From Apilactobacillus quenuiae (GTDB taxonomy: Bacteria > Bacillota > Bacilli > Lactobacillales > Lactobacillaceae), in assembly GCF_002994005.1 (NCBI RefSeq), contig NZ_POSN01000002.1, forward strand, positions 1 to 64,000: a DNA stretch of 64,000 nucleotides, in the 5' to 3' direction. Under the pieces are notes generated by a model. That model made no database searches. It had not been told where the DNA came from and saw only the letters and a program-made list of their open reading frames with translations. Shown piece by piece: positions 1 to 8,522 of the stretch. The position numbers were made by a program, and so were the translations under genes. Positions within the stretch are counted from its first letter, which is position 1. Every line of letters begins with the position of its first letter.

Positions 1-144
1 GTGTTACTCACCAGTTCGCCACTCGTCCCGAATCCAAAAATCATTTATGCAAGCATAAAATCAAATTGGGAGGACTCGTTCGACTTGCATGTATTAGGCA
101 CGCCGCCAGCGTTCGTCCTGAGCCAGGATCAAACTCTCATCTTA
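1..144 (-). rRNA. rrs: 16S ribosomal RNA, 5' end only
   Basis: The reverse complement carries the conserved 16S start, with the AGAGTTTGATCCTGGCTCAG segment at about 118-137, followed by the GACGAACGCTGGCGGCGTGC block and, at the window edge, GTGAGTAACAC. If the A of AGAG is E. coli position 8, the mature 5' end lies near 144. The gene runs off the left edge, so only the first ~144 bases including V1 are visible. Confidence 0.98.
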
Positions 145-318
145 TAGATGAAAAGCTTTTAACTAGCTCATCAAATTAATTGTTTTTAAAAGCGAATTGA
201 CTTCGCTGTGTTTAATTTACTTACGATCTAAATCGTAAGTTCCTTACACATCATTGATTATCAATCTTGTTCAGTTTTCAAAGATCTACTTATCAGTTAA
301 CTGCTTGAAACAAGCAGC
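145..318 (-). promoter_or_regulatory. rRNA operon leader with boxA-like block and three hairpins
   Basis: Transcribed leader between the nearest promoter and 16S. It holds a TCTTTGAAAACTGAACAA block (267-286, minus), the conserved leader/boxA-type antitermination segment of lactobacilli. Hairpins: CTGCTTG/CAAGCAG (301-317) right at the expected RNA 5' end, ACTTACGAT/ATCGTAAGT (219-240), and AGCGAA/TTCGCT (191-207). The boxA role is known from the family; the hairpin roles (5' protection, RNase III processing) are inferred. Confidence 0.7.
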
Positions 319-324
319 TTTTTA

Positions 325-353
325 ATTATATCATATTAACAATTCAATGTCAA
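325..353 (-). promoter_or_regulatory. rrn promoter P4 (nearest to 16S)
   Basis: On the minus strand a perfect -35 TTGACA (348-353) and a perfect -10 TATAAT (325-330) are separated by exactly 17 bases. Transcription would start near 318, at the foot of the first leader hairpin. Confidence 0.9.
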
Positions 354-422
354 CAACTTTTTTATAATTAAATTTTTAATTGGTATGTTGCTGTTTGTCA
401 TATCAACAACGCAACATTAATT

Positions 423-451
423 ATTATGCCATCTTAACAACTAAAAGTCAA
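423..451 (-). promoter_or_regulatory. rrn promoter P3
   Basis: Minus-strand TTGACT (446-451), 17-base spacer, CATAAT (423-428). It lies 98 bases upstream of the nearest rrn promoter, and the sequence before its -35 (AAAAAGTTA) resembles that before the P4 -35 (AAAAAGTTG). Confidence 0.8.
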
Positions 452-515
452 TAACTTTTTGTAATTAATTTTTAAGTCCAAAAATTAACTAACTCTTTTT
501 CAACAGCAATTAATA

Positions 516-544
516 TGTTATCAAAATAATATAATTAAGTCAAT
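516..544 (-). promoter_or_regulatory. rrn promoter P2
   Basis: Minus-strand TTGACT (539-544), 17-base spacer, TAACAT (516-521). The -10 is weaker than in the two downstream promoters. Confidence 0.65.
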
Positions 545-547
545 ATA

Positions 548-579
548 AATTATTAAATGATATAAATTATTTAATAATT
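548..579. repeat. AT-only inverted repeat in the rrn promoter region
   Basis: Perfect 11-base arms, AATTATTAAAT (548-558) and ATTTAATAATT (569-579), with a 10-base spacer. It sits between the two distal rrn promoters, where an UP-like or protein-binding element would lie. No U-tract follows, so it is not a convincing terminator. Confidence 0.6.
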
Positions 580-593
580 CGACAACAAATATA

Positions 594-622
594 ATAATAC
601 CAACATAAAAATATATAGTCAA
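594..622 (-). promoter_or_regulatory. rrn promoter P1 (most distal)
   Basis: Minus-strand TTGACT (617-622), 17-base spacer, TATTAT (594-599). It is the fourth member of the tandem promoter set that drives the 16S gene. Confidence 0.7.
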
Positions 623-711
623 TAAAAAAAGAATAATCAAGAAAATGAAGTTATAACAATGGGGATATTGTTCATAGTGATCAAGATTCAATCTACACTT
701 TGAATTAGCAC

Positions 712-829
712 AAAAAAAGACGCTATCAGGATTATATCCTATAAAGTAACGTCAGCTGATAGCGCCATTAGTGAATCATTTCACTCCACTCTAAAATCTA
801 AAATGATATACAAAATACCATCAAGTGCG
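712..829 (-). ncRNA. Candidate small RNA with its own promoter and terminator
   Basis: On the minus strand an extended -10 (TGATATAAT, hexamer 836-841) predicts a start near 829. The transcript would contain the hairpin AGTGAA/TTCACT and end in a strong terminator: GGCGCTATCAG (756-766) pairs with CTGATAGCGTC (719-729) around an inner AGGAT/ATCCT hairpin, followed by seven Us (712-718). No open frame of useful size is inside. It lies after the ltaS terminator and before the rrn promoters, so it serves no flanking gene. No good -35 is visible and no known RNA family was recognised. Confidence 0.5.
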
Positions 830-876
830 TAGATAATTATATCAAATTTTGGAATAATAGACGAATATTAACAAAA

Positions 877-921
877 TTGGGTAACCAATCGCCTGTAGAA
901 TACAGGAAATCAGTTACCCAA
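877..921 (-). terminator. Terminator of the LTA operon
   Basis: Arms TTGGGTAAC (877-885) and GTTACCCAA (913-921) enclose a second hairpin CCTGTA/TACAGG (892-906). On the minus strand the stem is followed by UUUU. It closes the lafA-lafB-flippase-ltaS operon. Confidence 0.75.
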
Positions 922-1008
922 TTAAACCAAAAGAAAGCTGCTTTATTTATTTGTTTAAAATAATAGTTGCAGTTCCCACAATTAATAATGATTACTCTTT
1001 TTATTAAA

Positions 1009-3069
1009 TTATTTTAATTCAGGAGCATCTGTTTTATACAAATTCTCGGTACTATTAGTATGAAGCTTACTAAGCAAATCAGAGTGACTCTTCTTATCTG
1101 CTTCTTTTAATTGCTTCATAGCAGAAGAATATTTATAATTGAAATCTTTTTTATTAACTTTATTAAATCCTTTTGATTTATAGAATCTCAAAAGATCTCC
1201 TAAAACAACCCTATCTGATAAAGAAAGTTCAGTTGTAACATGATCTTGCATACGTTTAATTTCATTTTTTTGAGTAGTATTAGGATTAATAACAGATCCA
1301 TTCTTAGTATTATATACAGTTCCACCAACAATGGTATATTTAGGAGATACTAAGTCACCATTTCTAAACGAAACCACTTGAATTCTCTTCTTAGACAATA
1401 AATCATTTCCAAATTGAATAGTTTTATCATCCTTATAACCTAGTAAGTGTAATAAGGTAGGTAAAACATCAATTTCTCCACCATAGGTGTGATTAATACC
1501 ACCCTTTAAGCCATTCATATGAATCATAAACGGAACTTTTTGAAATTGTGCTAAATCATAATTATTAATACTCTTCTTATGCAACAATTGAGCAATAGCA
1601 GGCCTATGATTATTAGAAATACCATAATGATCACCATAAAGTACGATCATACTATTTTTCATCAACCCGGTTTTATTAAGATAGTGTACAAATTCACCAA
1701 AAGCTTGATCTAAATAGTGAGCGGTTTGAACATATGGATCAACTGTATCATCTCCAGTTTTTGTTGCTGGGAATGATTGGTTTTGTTTATCAAGTTCATA
1801 TGGATAATGATTAGTTAATGTAATTAACTTAGCGTAGAAAGGTTGTGGTAATTGTTGAATATACTTAGCAGAATCTTTTAAGAAAATTTTATCCTTAAGT
1901 CCATATCCAACACTATATGAAGGCTTTTCAGTATAGTAATCTGAATCAAAGAAATATTGATAACCCCAAGACTTATAAGTATTATCGCGATTCCAGAAGC
2001 TTGGTACATCTCCATGAAATGCAGCAGTACTATATCCATGCTGAGATAAAATAGCAGGTGCAGCTTGATAAGTATTTTGCGTACCATAGCTCACCATTGC
2101 TGATCCTTGAGGCAAACCAAATAAAGAGTTTTCTAGCATCATTTCAGCATCAGATGTTTTACCTTGAGATACTTGATGGTAAAAGTTATCAAAAGAAAGA
2201 GTACTTTTATTATTATAAAATTTGTTTAAATTAGGGGTAACTTCTTTACCATCAACTTTATAGTTCATTAAAAATTGTTGAAAACTTTCTAAATGTAGAA
2301 TAAAAACATTCTTACCCTTAGCTTTACCAAAATATTCCATATTAGGTGCACTACGATTATTTTTTAAATATTTGAGAACATCATTCATATCTGATGGCTT
2401 AGCTTCAGAACGAGTTTTACTTTCTTTATATGTCTGATAACCATTAAATGCAGCATATTCATTTAGTCCTAAATACTTAACAATATAATTATTATCAAAA
2501 GTTCTAGTTAATAAACCAGACCGGTTAGCATTAGCAATCCCAAATTCAGCAAAAATTAAAACAATAGATAATATAGTTACCGCAAAAGCATTCTTCTTTT
2601 TAAAGGGAGAATGGTCAACTTTAATCACTTTAAATAATAATAAAATAATTAAAATTATTATATCAATAAATATAATAAAATCTGATGGATGAATAATTTC
2701 TGATAAACTTTTTCCAAGATTATTTTGTACATCCCCAGATCCCTTAATAACTCCAAAGGATAGGAAATCAGAAAATTCTCGATAATAAACAATATTGGCA
2801 AATAACCATATTGACTCTATTAAATTAATAATTAGCATTAACCAATATGCCAATTTACCCCTAAAATACAGTGCTATTCCAAAAATTAATAATGCAGCTG
2901 GTATAGGATTAATTGCTAATAGGAACTCTTGGATTCCACCCTTTGCACCTAAAGTAAAATCCATTCGATATGAAATATAAGTTTTTAACCAAAAAAGTAA
3001 GATCATTAATACAAAGAATCCAAACTTAGTATTAATAAACTTTCTGGTATTTTTAATGTTACTGGACAT
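1009..3069 (-). CDS. ltaS: Lipoteichoic acid synthase, LtaS family
   Basis: 686-residue membrane sulfatase-fold enzyme that transfers glycerol phosphate from phosphatidylglycerol onto the glycolipid-anchored LTA chain outside the cell. Five N-terminal membrane helices (about residues 15-180) precede the extracellular domain. The catalytic threonine is T305 in GKTSDAE. Metal ligands are E261 in HLESFQ and the D/H pair of LYGDHYG, and TNHYPYE is also present. I chose the ATG at 3069 because GGAGG lies 8 bases before it; a TTG two codons upstream is too close to that site. It is the last gene of the LTA operon, and the substrate glycolipid is made by the first two genes. Family assignment is firm. 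Confidence 0.95.
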   Translation of the reverse strand: MSSNIKNTRKFINTKFGFFVLMILLFWLKTYISYRMDFTLGAKGGIQEFLLAINPIPAALLIFGIALYFRGKLAYWLMLIINLIESIWLFANIVYYREFSDFLSFGVIKGSGDVQNNLGKSLSEIIHPSDFIIFIDIIILIILLLFKVIKVDHSPFKKKNAFAVTILSIVLIFAEFGIANANRSGLLTRTFDNNYIVKYLGLNEYAAFNGYQTYKESKTRSEAKPSDMNDVLKYLKNNRSAPNMEYFGKAKGKNVFILHLESFQQFLMNYKVDGKEVTPNLNKFYNNKSTLSFDNFYHQVSQGKTSDAEMMLENSLFGLPQGSAMVSYGTQNTYQAAPAILSQHGYSTAAFHGDVPSFWNRDNTYKSWGYQYFFDSDYYTEKPSYSVGYGLKDKIFLKDSAKYIQQLPQPFYAKLITLTNHYPYELDKQNQSFPATKTGDDTVDPYVQTAHYLDQAFGEFVHYLNKTGLMKNSMIVLYGDHYGISNNHRPAIAQLLHKKSINNYDLAQFQKVPFMIHMNGLKGGINHTYGGEIDVLPTLLHLLGYKDDKTIQFGNDLLSKKRIQVVSFRNGDLVSPKYTIVGGTVYNTKNGSVINPNTTQKNEIKRMQDHVTTELSLSDRVVLGDLLRFYKSKGFNKVNKKDFNYKYSSAMKQLKEADKKSHSDLLSKLHTNSTENLYKTDAPELK

Positions 3070-3091
3070 TATCAATGCCTCCGAAAATAAA

Positions 3092-4108
3092 TTATTTTTT
3101 AGAAATTTTATCTGGTTTAATAAATAGTGCTATTACACCCAATATCATTCCTAAATAGTATGTCAACAAGCGCCAAATCATAAGAGCTAAAACTAATTTG
3201 GTACTATTAGTGATATAACTCTTGAATAAAGCTTCAAAACTATACTCTGCTCCACCTGCTCCACCAGGAATAGGAAACAAAGATATAATCATAAATATTA
3301 AAACATGGAGACTAACTACTACAATAATATTTACTTTATTAAACCCTAATGACAGCATTATAAAATAAGGAATAAGGTAATAAAATGATAATTGAAAAAA
3401 TGTGATTAAAATTATCTTAAGCATAAGTCTCCATTGTTTAGCTATCTTGATACTTTCTTGGTGAAAATTATCCACCTTTTCATCAATCATACTCTTAAAA
3501 TCACTAAATTTATCATTACTAATAAAAAAACGAACCGGTTTAATAATTACATCAATCATTTTTTTAGTAAATGAATACCAATACATAATTAATAGCAAAA
3601 TCGCAATTACAAATAAATGAATAAAGAATCCGAAAATCACAAAGATAGCAAGGTAATGAAGTTTTTCTTCGATATATTGAAATCCAACAATGAGACTCAA
3701 TATAAAGTTTAGTACAATCATACCTTGAAATATAATAAATTTCATTAGTAAAGCAGAACTAGCCTTACCAGCGTCAACTCCTGTTTGCACTAATACATAT
3801 AGTTGTCCAGGTTGTCCACCAGAAGAAAATGGTGTAATACCATTAAATAGCTGTTCTACTAAAGGAACTCTTAAAGCATCCTTAAAAGTAAAATTTTTTG
3901 ACTGAGTATTTACAATTATTTTAGTAATAACTGCCTCTAGTCCTAAATAAAGCGCCATACAAATTAAGGCTACTAAAATCCAACACCAATTAATGGTAAA
4001 AAAATCTTCAATTAAAACACTAATTTGAATGTCTCTAATAAAGTACCAAAATATAAATGCACCAAATAGAAACATAAGAACAAAAGTGACTGCATTTCTT
4101 TTTGACAT
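3092..4108 (-). CDS. Flippase-like membrane protein (YbhN / LPG-synthase TM family)
   Basis: 338-residue integral membrane protein with about eight hydrophobic helices, related to the transmembrane half of MprF. Family signatures are GGQPGQLYVLVQTGV near residues 97-111 and FPIPGGAGGAEYSFEALF near 277-294. It lies between lafB and ltaS, two bases after lafB. It therefore probably works on the LTA glycolipid anchor, for example moving it across the membrane, but that role is inferred from position. No catalytic aminoacyl-transfer domain is present, so it is not a complete MprF. Confidence 0.85.
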   Translation of the reverse strand: MSKRNAVTFVLMFLFGAFIFWYFIRDIQISVLIEDFFTINWCWILVALICMALYLGLEAVITKIIVNTQSKNFTFKDALRVPLVEQLFNGITPFSSGGQPGQLYVLVQTGVDAGKASSALLMKFIIFQGMIVLNFILSLIVGFQYIEEKLHYLAIFVIFGFFIHLFVIAILLLIMYWYSFTKKMIDVIIKPVRFFISNDKFSDFKSMIDEKVDNFHQESIKIAKQWRLMLKIILITFFQLSFYYLIPYFIMLSLGFNKVNIIVVVSLHVLIFMIISLFPIPGGAGGAEYSFEALFKSYITNSTKLVLALMIWRLLTYYLGMILGVIALFIKPDKISKK

Positions 4109-4110
4109 TT

Positions 4111-5133
4111 TTAACCTTCTTTTGCTTGAGATATGTAAAAGTCATACCATATCGATGCTAAATGGTCTTCAGAATAATATGAAGAAGCTTTAATTGATCT
4201 ATTAGATAAATTTTTTAAATCATTGCGACTATTTTTTAAATCTTTAAGATTAGCATCCATTTCAGCAAAATTATCAAATGGAACATAATATCCTTCAATA
4301 ATCTTTTTATATAAATCTAGATGTCTTAACATCACTGGAGTTCCACAAGAAAAAGCTTCAAGCACAGACATTGGAAAAAGCTCATTGTATGAGGGTAATA
4401 AAAAAAGATCTGCAATATTATAATATTTAAATATTAAATCACGATCAACTATTCCCGGAAAATAAAGATTTTCAGGTGGGTTATCAACTAAAAATTTTAA
4501 TTGCTTATAACCATCCGTAATTTTACCAAAAGAAAATCCACCAGCCCAAATAAATTTAACATCTGGGTTAGCTTGTGCAAGTTTAGCAAAATCTAATACG
4601 CCCTTTCTTGTTTGGACTTGACCAGTTCCCAAAACTATAAAATCTTCATCTTTAAACCCCATATTTTTTCTGATTTTAGATTTTTCTTCATTTGATAAAG
4701 GATAAAATTCATCTTTGCTAACAAAATTTGGAATGTAAGTAATATTATCCTTATCTATACCATATTTTTCTAGTTTTGGGATAAAAGTTGGATTTACAAC
4801 AACAATATGATCCATTCTCTTATAAAAAGCAATTACATATTTATAAAAAATCCACTTAACTAGTTTAGGCAATTTTAAACTACCCTCTAATGTTTCCGGT
4901 AAAAAATGAACATATCCAATCTTTCTCCCACGTTTAGAAAAAAAAGTAGAGAAATAATAACTGAGATTAATTGTATGATAATGAGTGATTTCAGATTTGC
5001 CATGCTTATTGATTTCAACATTAAACTCTTTTGGAAAATGTTTATTGAGCATTGAAATCAATTCAAGATAAGCACTTCCCACTCCTTGTCCCTTAACTTT
5101 ATCCGCAGTAGAAAGCATATTTATGTTTAACAT
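4111..5133 (-). CDS. lafB: Family 4 glycosyltransferase, LafB-like
   Basis: 340-residue GT4 retaining glycosyltransferase, probably adding the second sugar to the glycolipid anchor of LTA (LafB role in Listeria and lactobacilli). The C-terminal GT-B domain shows the GT4 motif NELFPMSVLEAFSCG near residues 251-265. GQVQTRKGVLDF near 171-182 lies in the donor-binding half. The start ATG follows AGGAGG. It is second in the operon, 8 bases after lafA. The donor sugar (glucose or galactose) cannot be read from sequence. Confidence 0.82.
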   Translation of the reverse strand: MLNINMLSTADKVKGQGVGSAYLELISMLNKHFPKEFNVEINKHGKSEITHYHTINLSYYFSTFFSKRGRKIGYVHFLPETLEGSLKLPKLVKWIFYKYVIAFYKRMDHIVVVNPTFIPKLEKYGIDKDNITYIPNFVSKDEFYPLSNEEKSKIRKNMGFKDEDFIVLGTGQVQTRKGVLDFAKLAQANPDVKFIWAGGFSFGKITDGYKQLKFLVDNPPENLYFPGIVDRDLIFKYYNIADLFLLPSYNELFPMSVLEAFSCGTPVMLRHLDLYKKIIEGYYVPFDNFAEMDANLKDLKNSRNDLKNLSNRSIKASSYYSEDHLASIWYDFYISQAKEG

Positions 5134-5141
5134 AAGTCCTC

Positions 5142-6329
5142 CTAATCGTTTATTCTAGTCGAATTCCTAATTTGATTATTATATTCAATTTGAGCATTTT
5201 TATAGAAAGCTGTTACGCGATCAGCAAAATTCTTTGCAGAAATTTCATGAAGCTTTTTATCTCTAATTTTATTGGCATCATCTAGATTAAAATGCACCTT
5301 ACCATCTAAATATCCTATTATATCAGATACAAATTCATCTTCATTTGAAAATGTCATTCCTAAGGCATTATTATCTAACAAATCATCAGTATATGGACCT
5401 GAAGTAACCACTACTTTTATTCCTGAAGCCATTGCTTCAATATAAGTAAGTCCCTGTGATTCAGAACTAGAACAAGAAACAAACAAATCAGCTAAGTGAT
5501 AATAAGAGCTAATGCTATCATTGCTAATTTCACCGATAAATCTCACATTATTAGATAAATTCATATTTTGTACTTGTTGTTCTAAATCTTTTTTAGCTGG
5601 CCCATCACCAACAATCATTAACTGAGCTTTAGGCTTTTCATTAATAATTTTAGGCATTATATCAATTAAACCAGATATATTTTTTTCATATGCTAATCGA
5701 CTAACCGATAATAGTATTTGAACATCTTCTTTATAACCTAATTTATGTTTAAGACCTTCTTCTGGATTAAAATCGAATTTATTAATGTTTACTCCAGTTG
5801 GAATAATTCTAATTGGGCTCTTTACTCCATATCTTACTAATGTATCTAATACGCGTTTACTAGGAGCAATCACCCCAGACATATTATGACAAAAAGCTAA
5901 AGTTGCCTCTTTAACGTGCACAGGCTTTAATAACTTTCCATTAGCCACATAATGTAGATAATCTTCATACATAGTATGATATGTATGCAAACAAGGTATC
6001 CTCAAAAATTTAGAAACAAATTTTCCTATCATTCCCATAGAGAATTCGGTTTGTGTGTGAATTATATCCAAATTTAATTTCTTAGCTATTTGATAGGCTT
6101 GAAACATTCCCCTAACAGCTATTCTGCGATCTGTAAAAGAAACAAATGGAATACTGGAGAATCTAAATATATTTTCTTCATAAGTATTTTTAGATACATG
6201 TGGATCAGTAGTAGTAAAAATATAAACTTGATGGCCATTATTCTCTAATTGCTCTTTTAAAGTTTTTATTGATGTAGCAACACCACTGACTTGCGGAAAA
6301 TAAGTATCAGTAAATATTCCAATGTTCAA
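5142..6329 (-). CDS. lafA: Alpha-monoglucosyldiacylglycerol synthase-like GT4, LafA
   Basis: 395-residue GT4 enzyme expected to glucosylate diacylglycerol, the first step of the LTA anchor. The N-terminus MNIGIFTDTYFPQVSGVAT is typical of the family. Acceptor-side HTYHTMYEDY lies near residues 116-125. SSSESQGLTYIEAMASG near 287-303 carries the two EX7E glutamates. Translation starts at TTG behind AAAGGAGGTGG. It is the first gene of the four-gene LTA operon, served by the promoter at 6367-6395. Confidence 0.88.
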   Translation of the reverse strand: MNIGIFTDTYFPQVSGVATSIKTLKEQLENNGHQVYIFTTTDPHVSKNTYEENIFRFSSIPFVSFTDRRIAVRGMFQAYQIAKKLNLDIIHTQTEFSMGMIGKFVSKFLRIPCLHTYHTMYEDYLHYVANGKLLKPVHVKEATLAFCHNMSGVIAPSKRVLDTLVRYGVKSPIRIIPTGVNINKFDFNPEEGLKHKLGYKEDVQILLSVSRLAYEKNISGLIDIMPKIINEKPKAQLMIVGDGPAKKDLEQQVQNMNLSNNVRFIGEISNDSISSYYHLADLFVSCSSSESQGLTYIEAMASGIKVVVTSGPYTDDLLDNNALGMTFSNEDEFVSDIIGYLDGKVHFNLDDANKIRDKKLHEISAKNFADRVTAFYKNAQIEYNNQIRNSTRIND

Positions 6330-6366
6330 AATACCACCACCTCCTTTTAGTTATCAATTTATTGTA

Positions 6367-6395
6367 ATTATATGTTTTTGAACTTTTCTTTGCAA
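6367..6395 (-). promoter_or_regulatory. Promoter of the lafA-lafB-flippase-ltaS operon
   Basis: Minus-strand TTGCAA (390-395 of the 6 kb block), 17 bases, TATAAT (6367-6372). It lies about 40 bases before the lafA start and directly after the ptsI terminator. Confidence 0.75.
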
Positions 6396-6404
6396 ACAGT
6401 CAAA

Positions 6405-6447
6405 TAAAAAAAGAGCTAAAGAATTACAATTAAAAAGCATTCTTTAG
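6405..6447 (-). terminator. Terminator of ptsHI
   Basis: Arms CTAAAGAAT (6416-6424) and ATTCTTTAG (6439-6447), followed on the minus strand by a run of seven Us. It separates ptsI from the LTA operon. Confidence 0.85.
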
Positions 6448-6460
6448 TCCAAAAAAGTGA

Positions 6461-8185
6461 TTAAATTTTTATAAATCGTTGTTCTATTTTAATAACATCT
6501 TTAACTGTACATGCACTTTTAATAATTTCTTCAGACATTTTTTGCATTAGATCGTAATCTAATAAACTAAGCAATGCTTTAACATCTAAAGTAGAGTTAA
6601 TATTCATAGATAAGTTTTTAAAACCCATACCTATTAAAATAGGAAGCGCATATCGATTACAGGCCATTTCACCACAAATAGAAATATCTATACTATACGC
6701 ATTAGCAACATTAAATACTCTCTCTAACATTCTTAATAATGCTGGGTTTAAAGGATTATCTAAAGCTGCAACAGTTGGATTACCACGATCAGCAGCCATT
6801 ATATATTGAATTAAATCATTAGTTCCAATACTCATAAAATCAACATTTTTAGCAAATTGATCCGCCATTATAGCAACTGAGGGCACTTCAACCATAATAC
6901 CCAGCTTAGGATTATTATATGGAATACCGTCATCATCCATTTTTTTCTTTTCTTCATTAATTATTTTTTTTACTTTATACCACTCATTTAATTCTGAAAT
7001 CATTGGAAACATAATATAAAGATTCCCATAAATAGATGCACGAAGTAAAGCTCTAATTTGAGTTCTAAAAATGGTCGTTTTAGATAAACTGAAACGAATT
7101 GATCGATTTCCCAAAAAAGGATTTCGTTCGCTATTAGAATTATTATCTAAGTATGGAACTTGTTTATCTCCACCAATATCTAAAGTCCTAATGACTACCG
7201 GTTTATTACTCATTGAAGAAAGGATATCCTTGTAAACATTAAATTGCTCTTCTTCAGTGGGCAAAGAATAAGAATCAATGTATAGATACTCAGTTCGATA
7301 TAGTCCAATTCCATCAATCATATAATTCTTTATTAAATTAACTTCTTTAGGACTAGAAATATTAGCATTAATACTTATTTGTTTTCCATCATTAGTAAAT
7401 GCATTTCTTTTCTTTAATTTATCTAACGGTTTTTCAGTCTGATTATACTTGGTGATTTTAAGACTATAATTTTTCACCAATTCATTACTAGGGTTAACAA
7501 TAACCTCTCCAGACATTCCATTAACAATAATTAAATCATTATTGGAAATATTTTTGCTAATATTATTTAAGCCAAATATAGACGGAATATTTAACGATTT
7601 GGTTAATATTGCGGAATGAGAGGTATTTGTACCTAAATCAGCGATAACTCCCTTAACATTTTTATTGCTAAGCTGAATAATATCATTAGGTGTTAAATCC
7701 TCTGAAACCACAATCACAGGAGTCTGAATTAAAGCTAAGTCAGACATCTTCTTATTTAACAAATATGCAAGCAATCTTTTCTTAATATCATCTATATCCT
7801 TAATCTTATCTAAAACAAATTTATCATTTCCGGAATTCTTAAGTTTACTAATTCTGCAGTCTAATATTTCACTTATAGCTGTTTCAGCGTTAACTTTACT
7901 ACTATTAATCACATTAGCAGCCTCATTAATAAAATTAGGACTAGAAATAAATGTAGCTTGCAATTTAAATATTTCTGAAGAAGCTGACCCCATATTAGTA
8001 ATAACAACTTCTTCAATATTATTTAAATCTTTAACAGCTCTATTAATAGAATTCTTCAAACGTTTAACTTGTTTACTAGGATTTCCAATTTTCATTTTAG
8101 AAAAAGACAAATTAGGATGAACTAATTTATATGCATTAGCAATTGCATATCCTTTACTGGCTGCAATTCCCTCATAATTAAACAT
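6461..8185 (-). CDS. ptsI: Phosphoenolpyruvate-protein phosphotransferase (PTS enzyme I)
   Basis: 574 residues, normal length. It passes phosphate from PEP to HPr. Active H190 sits in TNTSHSAIL, catalytic C504 in ISICGEMA, and the PEP-site residues R297 (GLYRTEYLY), R333 (IRTLDIGGDK), E433 and N456/D457 are all present. The usual GGRTSHSAI is changed to GTNTSHSAI, and many positions normally invariant in lactobacilli differ, so the enzyme is unusually divergent although intact. It follows ptsH by 2 bases. It may serve mainly in regulation (HPr~P) if few PTS permeases exist; that is a guess. Confidence 0.95.
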   Translation of the reverse strand: MFNYEGIAASKGYAIANAYKLVHPNLSFSKMKIGNPSKQVKRLKNSINRAVKDLNNIEEVVITNMGSASSEIFKLQATFISSPNFINEAANVINSSKVNAETAISEILDCRISKLKNSGNDKFVLDKIKDIDDIKKRLLAYLLNKKMSDLALIQTPVIVVSEDLTPNDIIQLSNKNVKGVIADLGTNTSHSAILTKSLNIPSIFGLNNISKNISNNDLIIVNGMSGEVIVNPSNELVKNYSLKITKYNQTEKPLDKLKKRNAFTNDGKQISINANISSPKEVNLIKNYMIDGIGLYRTEYLYIDSYSLPTEEEQFNVYKDILSSMSNKPVVIRTLDIGGDKQVPYLDNNSNSERNPFLGNRSIRFSLSKTTIFRTQIRALLRASIYGNLYIMFPMISELNEWYKVKKIINEEKKKMDDDGIPYNNPKLGIMVEVPSVAIMADQFAKNVDFMSIGTNDLIQYIMAADRGNPTVAALDNPLNPALLRMLERVFNVANAYSIDISICGEMACNRYALPILIGMGFKNLSMNINSTLDVKALLSLLDYDLMQKMSEEIIKSACTVKDVIKIEQRFIKI

Positions 8186-8187
8186 TC

Positions 8188-8454
8188 TTAATCAATTAAG
8201 CCTTCTTTTTTAAATGATTCTGAAATTGCATTAATTGCTTCTTTTTCATCTTCACCTTCTGCTGAAATAGTTATATCAGCATTTTGGCCTACTCCTAGTG
8301 ACATAACACCCATGATTGACTTTAAATCAACTGACTTATTTTGATAAGTCAAATTTAATTCAGATTTGAACTTACTTGCAGTTTGAACCAACAATGTTGC
8401 TGGACGTGCATGAATACCTGTTGCAGAAACTATTTTAAATTGATTTTTTTCCAT
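8188..8454 (-). CDS. ptsH: Phosphocarrier protein HPr
   Basis: 88 residues. It carries H15 in GIHARPAT, the site phosphorylated by enzyme I, and S46 in [11 protein letters not shown], the regulatory site of HPr kinase that makes P-Ser-HPr, the CcpA corepressor. A good GAGGAG site precedes the ATG. First gene of ptsHI. Its strong conservation contrasts with the divergent ptsI, and the CcpA/LacI-type sites near gntP fit a working P-Ser-HPr circuit. Confidence 0.97.
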   Translation of the reverse strand: MEKNQFKIVSATGIHARPATLLVQTASKFKSELNLTYQNKSVDLKSIMGVMSLGVGQNADITISAEGEDEKEAINAISESFKKEGLID

Positions 8455-8487
8455 TTTAAAATCTCCTCTTATTTACATAATAATTTT

Positions 8488-8516
8488 AGAATATCAATTA
8501 ATTTTATAAAATACAA
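8488..8516 (-). promoter_or_regulatory. Probable ptsH promoter
   Basis: Minus-strand TTGTAT (8511-8516), 17 bases, TATTCT (8488-8493), about 34 bases before ptsH and just after the small ORF that ends at 8523. The hexamers match consensus at four positions each. Confidence 0.5.
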
Positions 8517-8522
8517 GATTTG

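Noticed and set aside
712-829. Leader or riboswitch for a downstream gene
   Set aside because: The next transcribed unit on that strand is the rRNA operon, which has its own four promoters beyond the terminator.
6461-8185. ptsI as a pseudogene
   Set aside because: Despite divergence the frame is full length and every catalytic residue is present.
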